Assembly (NCBI GenBank): GCA_042408195.1
Contig: JBHOQL010000043.1
Span: forward strand, 1 to 11,924
Source: SpSt-600 sp042408195
GTDB taxonomy: Bacteria > Chloroflexota > Anaerolineae > SpSt-600
Reading direction: 5' to 3'
Length of the DNA: 11,924 nucleotides
The notes under the pieces are model-generated. The model searched no databases, was not told the DNA's origin, and saw only the letters and a program-made list of their open reading frames with translations. A program made the position numbers and the translations under genes. Positions 6,617 to 11,924 of the stretch are shown here, piece after piece; the first letter of the stretch is position 1, and the number at the start of each line of letters is the position of its first letter.

Positions 6617-7657
6617 ATGGATCTCTACGGGAGGGACCTAATCTGCACGCAAGAGTGGAGTCTTGAAGAACTTTGGGCCGTCCTGGACCTGGCAGCTAAA
6701 ATGAAAAGGGATCGCTTCTCCTCTCGCTGGAGTGAAGCTCTCAAAGGCAAGACCTTCTTCATGCTGTTTTACAACCCTTCAGTCCGCACCCGCATATCCT
6801 TTGAAGCAGCTATAACGGAACTCGGAGGCCATGCTCAATACCTTGTGCCCGAGACCATGCGCCTCAAGACAGAGAAAACCGCTGGCGAAACCATTGAGGA
6901 TGCTGCCAAAGTTATGAGCCGATATGGCGTGGGCATTGGCATAAGGATATTGGAGGACAAAGTGCCCTACTACGGCGCAGGCAATGAACTGATAAGAGAA
7001 TACGCTTACTATGCCGACATCCCGGTCATCAACATGGCCGACGACAAATTCCACCCGTGCCAGGGTCTGGCCGATGTAATGGGGTGGATGGAATGGTGGG
7101 GCAACGGTGTGGGTAAACCCCTTGACCCTGAATCCATCCGGGGTAAAAAGCTTCTGGTAGTCTGGGGACACGGCGCCCTGGCCCGCTCCTGGTGCTCAGT
7201 TCAGGAGGCGCTCCTAATAGGCTCCCGGTTCGGCATGCATGTTACCCTCGCTTATCCCGAAGGCTACGATCTGGATCCGGAAGTGATAGAACAGGTCAAA
7301 GCCAACTGCAGGGCCAACGGCACTACTTTCGAAATCGTCCACGACCCAGTCTCAGGCTATGAAGGTGCCCACGTGGTTTACTCTCGCCATTGGATGAGCC
7401 CTCAGGCTTATCGGGATGGCGTCTTCCACAAGCAAGAGGAAATTGAGAAAGCCCTTCGCTACCCCGAGTGGATATGCGATGAGGAGAAGATGAAGCGCAC
7501 CGCCAACGCTATCTTCACCCATCCGATGCCGGTGGACCGTGGGCACGAAGTTACCGATGCGGTGGCCAGTGGACCGCGCTCCTGCATCTACGATGTGGCC
7601 GAAAACCGCCTTCACGTTCAGAAGGCCATCATGGTGCTCACTATGGCTAATTGGTAA
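6617..7657 (+). CDS. Aspartate/ornithine carbamoyltransferase-family protein, YgeW-like, acceptor unknown
   Basis: This 346-residue protein transfers a carbamoyl group between carbamoyl phosphate and an amino acceptor, or runs in reverse. The carbamoyl-phosphate sites are standard: S55-V-R-T-R59 and H146-P-C-Q149. The acceptor-binding sites are not. Where ornithine enzymes have DxWxSMG this one reads SRHWMSP (256-262). Where they have HCLP it reads HPMP (302-305), followed by VDRGHEVTD (306-314) as in ornithine enzymes. The central stretches YYGAGNELIRE (118-128) and RFGMHVTLAYPEGYDLDPEV (204-223) strongly recall E. coli YgeW, a carbamoyltransferase of unknown substrate. GTGGGAGG (6603-6610) precedes the ATG by six bases. 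Carbamate kinase follows 24 bases downstream, which favours a catabolic, ATP-yielding role over arginine synthesis. It may be auto-annotated as argF; I consider that unsafe. Confidence 0.85.
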   Translation: MDLYGRDLICTQEWSLEELWAVLDLAAKMKRDRFSSRWSEALKGKTFFMLFYNPSVRTRISFEAAITELGGHAQYLVPETMRLKTEKTAGETIEDAAKVMSRYGVGIGIRILEDKVPYYGAGNELIREYAYYADIPVINMADDKFHPCQGLADVMGWMEWWGNGVGKPLDPESIRGKKLLVVWGHGALARSWCSVQEALLIGSRFGMHVTLAYPEGYDLDPEVIEQVKANCRANGTTFEIVHDPVSGYEGAHVVYSRHWMSPQAYRDGVFHKQEEIEKALRYPEWICDEEKMKRTANAIFTHPMPVDRGHEVTDAVASGPRSCIYDVAENRLHVQKAIMVLTMANW

Positions 7658-7681
7658 AAAGCTTGCAAGGAGATGCAAACG

Positions 7682-8629
7682 ATGGGCAGAAAGGGCTTAG
7701 CAGTTGTGGCTATTGGGGGAAATTCTCTGATAAAAGACCCGAAGCATCAGACTGTTCCCGACCAGTTCGCTGCAGCCTGTGAGACAGCTTGGCACATAGC
7801 CGAAATGATCGAAGAAGGCTGGGATGTGATCATAACCCACGGCAACGGTCCCCAGGTCGGCTTTATCCTGCTGCGCTCCGAACTCGCGCGCCACGTTCTC
7901 CACACAGTTCCCCTGGATTCCTGCGGAGCGGACACTCAAGGGGCTATCGGCTATATGCTGCAGCAGTGCTTGCACAATGCCTTCCTCAAGAAAGGAATGA
8001 AAAAACAAGCAGTAACAGTAGTCACCCAAGTGGTGGTGGCTCGGAATGACCCCGCCTTCCAAAATCCCTCCAAGCCCATCGGGCCTTTCATGAGCAAAGA
8101 AGAGGCCCTGAAGCGCAAGGAAGAAGACGGATGGGATGTCATGGAAGACGCAGGCCGAGGCTGGAGGCGAGTTGTTCCCTCCCCCTACCCCTTGGAAATC
8201 GTAGAGCTTGATGCAATAAAAACTCTTGTGGACCAGGGCTTTGTAGTGATAGCGGTGGGCGGTGGAGGGATACCAGTCATAAGGCTGGAAGACGGCACCC
8301 TCAAAGGCGTGGAGGCGGTGATCGATAAGGATTTGGCCTCGAGCCTCTTGGCTACCAACATAAAAGCCGATCTCTTCCTAATAAGCACAGCGGTGGAGAA
8401 GGTGGCCCTTAACTACAACAAACCTAACCAGGTGTGGCTCGACAAGATGACTCTCGAGGAGGCAAAGCGCTACTACGATGAGGGCCACTTCCCCCCGGGC
8501 AGCATGGGGCCCAAGATTCAGGCTATCATAAAATACCTGGAGAACGGCGGAAAGAGGGCCATCATCACCAGCCCTGAAAACATAACCCGAGCCATAAACG
8601 GCGAAACGGGCACCCACATAGTCCCTTAA
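7682..8629 (+). CDS. arcC: Carbamate kinase
   Basis: This 315-residue cytosolic kinase interconverts carbamoyl phosphate plus ADP with carbamate plus ATP, usually in the ATP-forming direction. Family motifs are complete: AIGGNSL (10-16), THGNGPQVG (52-60), CGADTQGAIGYMLQ (81-94), VAVGGGGIPV with VIDKD (213-217, K216), and GSMGPK (273-278, K278). The C-terminus ETGTHIVP is typical. The ATG at 7682 is preferred because AAGGAG (7667-7672) lies nine bases upstream; the in-frame ATG at 7673 abuts that site with no spacing. It is the last gene of the run, directly after the carbamoyltransferase, and its likely substrate source is the carbamoyl phosphate that enzyme releases. No arginine deiminase or arginine-ornithine antiporter gene is in the window. 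Confidence 0.96.
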   Translation: MGRKGLAVVAIGGNSLIKDPKHQTVPDQFAAACETAWHIAEMIEEGWDVIITHGNGPQVGFILLRSELARHVLHTVPLDSCGADTQGAIGYMLQQCLHNAFLKKGMKKQAVTVVTQVVVARNDPAFQNPSKPIGPFMSKEEALKRKEEDGWDVMEDAGRGWRRVVPSPYPLEIVELDAIKTLVDQGFVVIAVGGGGIPVIRLEDGTLKGVEAVIDKDLASSLLATNIKADLFLISTAVEKVALNYNKPNQVWLDKMTLEEAKRYYDEGHFPPGSMGPKIQAIIKYLENGGKRAIITSPENITRAINGETGTHIVP

Positions 8630-8655
8630 GGGATAAGCCTTTGCCTCCGAACGAA

Positions 8656-8683
8656 GGCCCGGCAGTATTGCCGGGCCCTTTTT
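8656..8683 (+). terminator. Intrinsic terminator after carbamate kinase gene
   Basis: GGCCCGGCA (8656-8664) pairs perfectly with TGCCGGGCC (8669-8677) around a GTAT loop and is followed by CTTTTT. It closes the 4836-8629 gene run 26 bases after the stop. The sequence from 8684 to 8762, up to the thrS promoter, shows no gene or other signal. Confidence 0.95.
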
Positions 8684-8762
8684 GCAAGCACAAATTCTCC
8701 AGCCCAAGATCGATCGAGTTCGCAAATGGAGGCCTAATTTTCAGGAACAGCCCCAGTTGCCC

Positions 8763-8791
8763 TTGACAGATTCCAGCAAAAGAGTTATATT
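8763..8791 (+). promoter_or_regulatory. Sigma-70-type promoter of thrS
   Basis: A perfect -35 TTGACA (8763-8768) and a near-consensus -10 TATATT (8786-8791) are separated by exactly 17 bases. The expected start is near 8798, a few bases before the T-box leader begins. This strong basal promoter fits a gene whose output is set by attenuation. Confidence 0.92.
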
Positions 8792-8797
8792 TAAGCC

Positions 8798-9061
8798 AAA
8801 AGGCGATGACCGGGACGAGTACCCAGGTGCAGGGTGCCAGAGAGGGGAAGTCGGGGCTGTAAGCTTCCCTCACCACAGGCCTGGGGAAAACCACCCGCGA
8901 GCTGGGTTCCGGAACGTGAAAGGGTTGACCTTTCACCAGTATGGAACCCCGGAGGCCGTCCGTTACCGGCCAAGGAGAGCTGCCCCGGCTAAAACCAGGG
9001 CAGAATTTGGGTGGAACCGCGGGAGAAAAACCTCTCGCCCCAAAAGGCGAGAGGTTTTTTT
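8798..9061 (+). promoter_or_regulatory. T-box riboswitch leader of thrS
   Basis: This is a complete leader sensing uncharged tRNA-Thr. Stem I starts with GGGACGAGTA (8811-8820). Its base pairs 8823-8827 with 8880-8884 and its upper part pairs 8843-8850 with 8863-8870. The 3' side of the internal loop holds ACC at 8872-8874 followed by A, a good Thr specifier candidate. Stem II pairs 8904-8910 with 8943-8949 and 8916-8923 with 8929-8936, with the S-turn GGAAC (8911-8915) opposite CAGTAT (8937-8942). Stem IIA (8954-8958 with 8967-8971) carries CCGTTA (8960-8965). Stem III pairs 8980-8985 with 8998-9003. The T-box TTTGGGTGGAACCGCGGG spans 9006-9023. The antiterminator pairs 9006-9011 with 9039-9044 and 9019-9025 with 9032-9038. 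The bulge UGGA would match a tRNA ending UCCA. Confidence 0.95.
9031..9061 (+). terminator. T-box-controlled intrinsic terminator before thrS
   Basis: CCTCTCGCC (9031-9039) pairs perfectly with GGCGAGAGG (9046-9054) around CCAAAA, followed by seven Ts. The 5' arm is shared with the antiterminator (9032-9044), so tRNA binding to the leader would block this hairpin. Confidence 0.96.
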
Positions 9062-9088
9062 GTTACTACAAGGAAAAGGAGGGGAGCT

Positions 9089-10828
9089 ATGGAGGAAAAA
9101 GAATTGGAAAAACTCAGGCATTCTACCTCCCACGTGATGGCTGAGGCAGTCCTTAAATTATTCCCAGAGGCAAAATTAGGGATAGGACCGGCCATTGAGA
9201 ATGGCTTCTACTACGACTTTGACCTCCCAAGAGCCCTCACCCCTGAAGACTTAGAGGCCATAGAGGAAGAAATGCGCAAAATCATAAGAGGCCATCACCC
9301 TTTCATCCGGAGGGAAATATCCCGTGAGGAAGCCTTAGAATTATTCAAAGACCAACCCTACAAGCTTGAACTAATCCAGGAGATGCCCCCAGATGAAGTT
9401 ATCACCATCTATACCCATGACACTTTCACCGACTTGTGCCGTGGCCCACACCTTGAGCATACCGGTCAGATACCCGAGGACGGTTTCAAGCTTCTGAGCG
9501 TGGCCGGTGCCTACTGGAGAGGGGATGAGCGCCGCCCGCAACTTCAGCGCATTTATGGCACTGTTTGGCCCACCCGGGAGGAGCTGGAGAGGTATTTGAA
9601 CTGGTTGGAAGAAGTGGAAAGGCGTGACCACCGGCGTTTGGGTAAGGATCTGGACCTTTTCAGCATACACCCTGAACTCGGCGCGGGGCTCGTGCTTTGG
9701 CATCCCAAGGGCGGGCTGATCAGGTATCTTATCGAAGAATTCTGGCGCCAGGAACACCTGAAAGCTGGTTACCAGTTCGTCTTCACTCCCCATATAGGGA
9801 GGAAATGGCTGTGGGAGACCAGTGGCCACCTGAACTTTTACCGGGAAAACATGTATTCCCCCATGGACATTGAAGGGCAGGAATACTACTTAAAGCCGAT
9901 GAATTGCCCCTTCCACATTATGATTTACAAGTCCCGCCGCCGCAGCTATCGGGACCTGCCTCTCCGCTGGGCTGAGCTCGGCACTGTTTACCGATACGAG
10001 CGTTCGGGAGTCCTCCATGGCCTCCTCAGGGTGCGAGGTTTCACTCAGGATGACGCTCACATTTTCTGCACTCCGGAACAAATTGAAGGCGAAATCCTGG
10101 GATGCCTCGACCTGACGATGCGGCTCTTGGGAGCCTTCGGTTTCCACGAATACGACATAGCTCTTTCCGTCCGCGACCCGGAACACCCCGAGAAATACAT
10201 TGGAAGCGACGAGATGTGGGAAATGGCAGAAGGTGCTCTCATCAAAGCCCTGGAAACCAAGGGGCTTTCTTATCGGAGGGAAGAAGGGGAAGCGGTATTT
10301 TACGGCCCTAAGATTGATATAAAGATAAAAGATGCTTTGGGAAGGGCTTGGCAGTGCACCACGATTCAGTTTGACTTCAACATCCCAGAGCGCTTTGATT
10401 TGACTTACGTCGGCCCTGATGGCAAAGAACATCGCCCTTACATGGTCCACAGAGCTCTTCTCGGCTCCATGGAGCGCTTCTTCGGGGTCCTTATCGAACA
10501 TTACGCTGGCGCCTTCCCGGTGTGGCTTTCCCCTGTGCAGGTGCGCATAATACCTATCACGGAGCGCCACAACGATTACGCGTACAAAATCGCTGATCGC
10601 CTGCGGATGGAAGGACTTCGAGTGGAGGTGGACGACGGCCCCGAAAGGATGCAGGCCAAGATACGCCAGGCACAATTGGAGAAAATCCCCTACATGCTGA
10701 TTGTCGGCGACCGTGAGGTGAAGGAGGAGAAAGTAGCAGTAAGGTTGCGCTCCGGGGAGGACTTAGGGCCAAAGAAGGTGGAAGAATTCATAGCCATGGC
10801 CAAAGAGGCTATAGCGCAGAAGAAATAG
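9089..10828 (+). CDS. thrS: Threonyl-tRNA synthetase without TGS domain
   Basis: Cytosolic class II synthetase charging tRNA-Thr. The start ATG at 9089 follows AAGGAGGGGAG (9076-9086); possible in-frame starts further upstream lie inside the T-box terminator region and are rejected. The 579-residue protein opens directly on the editing domain, with H11-x3-H15 and C117 with H121. The usual N-terminal TGS domain of about 60 residues is absent, which explains the short length against about 640 in E. coli. The catalytic core has the zinc ligands C273 (MNCPFH), H324 (DDAHIF) and H454 (VHRALLGS), motif 2 around R302-E304 and F318, and motif 3 with R463 in MERFFGVLIEH. The anticodon-binding domain runs from about 480 to the end. 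It is a single-gene transcription unit under the T-box leader and converges with prfA. Confidence 0.98.
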   Translation: MEEKELEKLRHSTSHVMAEAVLKLFPEAKLGIGPAIENGFYYDFDLPRALTPEDLEAIEEEMRKIIRGHHPFIRREISREEALELFKDQPYKLELIQEMPPDEVITIYTHDTFTDLCRGPHLEHTGQIPEDGFKLLSVAGAYWRGDERRPQLQRIYGTVWPTREELERYLNWLEEVERRDHRRLGKDLDLFSIHPELGAGLVLWHPKGGLIRYLIEEFWRQEHLKAGYQFVFTPHIGRKWLWETSGHLNFYRENMYSPMDIEGQEYYLKPMNCPFHIMIYKSRRRSYRDLPLRWAELGTVYRYERSGVLHGLLRVRGFTQDDAHIFCTPEQIEGEILGCLDLTMRLLGAFGFHEYDIALSVRDPEHPEKYIGSDEMWEMAEGALIKALETKGLSYRREEGEAVFYGPKIDIKIKDALGRAWQCTTIQFDFNIPERFDLTYVGPDGKEHRPYMVHRALLGSMERFFGVLIEHYAGAFPVWLSPVQVRIIPITERHNDYAYKIADRLRMEGLRVEVDDGPERMQAKIRQAQLEKIPYMLIVGDREVKEEKVAVRLRSGEDLGPKKVEEFIAMAKEAIAQKK

Positions 10829-10832
10829 AACT

Positions 10833-11915
10833 TCAGGAACTCAGTCTCTCCAGCTTTTGAGCCTGTTCCTCAGCAGCGAGCGCTTCTATGAATTCATCAA
10901 GCTCGCCGTCTAATACTTCTTCAAGCCTATAGGAAGTGAGACCGATACGGTGATCGGTTACCCTGTTCTGGGGAAAATTGTAGGTGCGTATCTTCTCGCT
11001 GCGTTCGCCCGTCCCGACCTGCCTGCGGCGTTCTTGGTCAATGTGCTCCTTTACCTTGCGCTGCTCCATCTCATAAAGCTTGGCCCGCAGAATGGCCAAG
11101 GCTCGTTCCTTGTTCTGGTACTGGGAGCGTTCGCTCTCACAGGAGACCGTTATTCCTGTGGGTATGTGAGTTATGCGGACCGCAGTGGCGTTCTTCTGCA
11201 TGTGTTGGCCTCCAGGCCCTGATGACCTGTAAACATCAATCTGCAAATCATCGGGATTTATCTGGATTTCCACATCGTCAACCTGGGGGAGGACAGCCAC
11301 TGTAGCAGTGGAAGTGTGGATGCGACCGCTGGCCTCGGTAACGGGAACCCTCTGAACCCTGTGGACCCCGCTTTCGTATTTGAGGCGGGAGTAAGCTCCT
11401 TTGCCCTTCACCTGGAAGACCACCTCCTTAAAGCCCCCGAGGCCAGTAGTATGAGAGCTTAGTATTTCTACCTCCCATCCCTTCTTCTCGGCATACCGCG
11501 TGTACATCCTGAAGAGATCAGCCGCAAAGAGGGCGGCTTCCTCACCCCCTGCCCCCGCTCTTATCTCCACAATTACGTCTTTTTCATCCCTCGGATCCTT
11601 GGGCAGCAAGAGGGTCTTGAGGAGCTTCTCCATCGCCTCGAGCTTTTCCCCTAATTCCTTTACCTCAGCTCTGGCAAGTTCCCTGAGCTCCTCGTCCTCA
11701 GTTTCCTCGAGAATCGCTTTAGCCTCATTAAACTGCTTAATGAGCCTTTTGTAATCTCTGTAAGCTTGGACGAGCTCTTCTAGATCGGCTTGCTCCTGGG
11801 CATATTCCGCCATCTTTTCAGGGTTCGCCACGGTTTCGGGCAAACTCATAAGCTCATTCAGTTCCTCGTAACGCCTTTCAGCTTTCTCCAGCTTGTCAAG
11901 CAATTTTTCAACCAT
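10833..11915 (-). CDS. prfA: Peptide chain release factor 1
   Basis: This 360-residue class I release factor reads UAA and UAG in the ribosomal A site and triggers peptide release. The codon-reading tripeptide P191-V192-T193 marks it as RF1 rather than RF2 (SPF). The catalytic GGQ is at 235-237 in SSGPGGQHMQKNATAVRITH. The residues after GGQ (HMQKNAT) differ from the commoner HVNTTDS of RF1. The N-terminal domain (1-110) is a long charged helical region with EIRAGAGGEEAALF following. The segment KIRTYNFPQNRVTDHRIG (308-325) is the family C-terminal signature. Length is normal and the frame is intact. The start ATG is at 11915-11913. Only nine bases upstream are visible, with a weak GGGA, so its promoter or upstream partners cannot be judged. 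Its stop is four bases from the thrS stop. Confidence 0.98.
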   Translation of the reverse strand: MVEKLLDKLEKAERRYEELNELMSLPETVANPEKMAEYAQEQADLEELVQAYRDYKRLIKQFNEAKAILEETEDEELRELARAEVKELGEKLEAMEKLLKTLLLPKDPRDEKDVIVEIRAGAGGEEAALFAADLFRMYTRYAEKKGWEVEILSSHTTGLGGFKEVVFQVKGKGAYSRLKYESGVHRVQRVPVTEASGRIHTSTATVAVLPQVDDVEIQINPDDLQIDVYRSSGPGGQHMQKNATAVRITHIPTGITVSCESERSQYQNKERALAILRAKLYEMEQRKVKEHIDQERRRQVGTGERSEKIRTYNFPQNRVTDHRIGLTSYRLEEVLDGELDEFIEALAAEEQAQKLERLSS

Positions 11916-11924
11916 TTCCCAAAA

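Noticed and set aside
6617..7657. Straightforward annotation as ornithine carbamoyltransferase (argF).
   Set aside because: The DxWxSMG and HCLP ornithine-binding motifs are both replaced, and the neighbour is carbamate kinase rather than arginine biosynthesis genes.
8682..9137. Open frames running through the thrS leader.
   Set aside because: They cover promoter, T-box structure and terminator, have no ribosome binding site, and their translations show no protein-like features.
9890..10675. Minus-strand open frame of 261 codons inside thrS.
   Set aside because: It lies antisense to the ThrRS catalytic core and shows no family motif, so it is a by-product of codon usage on the plus strand.

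Overview
The window looks like ordinary bacterial chromosome from a Gram-positive-like or Chloroflexota-type lineage. The Chloroflexota guess is an inference. It rests on two transcription-attenuating T-box leaders, an isoleucyl-tRNA synthetase closely resembling the Thermus type (bacterial type 2), a solitary Uma2-family gene, an acceptor-variant carbamoyltransferase and moderate GC content. No mobile element, CRISPR array, tRNA or rRNA is visible.

Region 1 (1-3905) is an isoleucine-responsive operon. The 3' part of a T-box leader, cut by the window start, ends in an intrinsic terminator. It is followed by a small RNase H-fold gene with a TTG start and then ileS, closed by a strong terminator. 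The IleRS carries a swapped class I signature, GIHH instead of HIGH, the form linked in published work to very high mupirocin resistance.

Region 2 (3906-4830) holds a single Uma2-family PD-(D/E)XK nuclease-like gene with a possible promoter overlapping its ribosome binding region and a weak terminator-like hairpin behind it.

Region 3 (4836-8683) is a tightly packed four-gene run: an 11-helix membrane protein (DUF4153-like), a MaoC hot-dog hydratase, a carbamoyltransferase with non-standard acceptor-binding motifs, and carbamate kinase, ended by a clear terminator. The last two genes together suggest release of carbamoyl phosphate from an unidentified carbamoylated compound, with ATP made from the carbamoyl phosphate.

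Region 4 (8763-10828) is thrS under a near-consensus promoter and a complete T-box leader with a Thr (ACC) specifier candidate, S-turn stem II, CCGTTA pseudoknot loop, T-box and terminator. The ThrRS begins directly at the editing domain and lacks the usual N-terminal TGS domain.

Region 5 (10833-11915, minus strand) is prfA (release factor 1), convergent with thrS and separated from it by only four bases.

The window is mainly translation machinery (ileS, thrS, prfA) with a small accessory/metabolic block between. No clearly new multi-gene system is evident. The points most worth following are the GIHH IleRS, the RNase H-like gene under T-box control, and the carbamoyltransferase of unknown acceptor.
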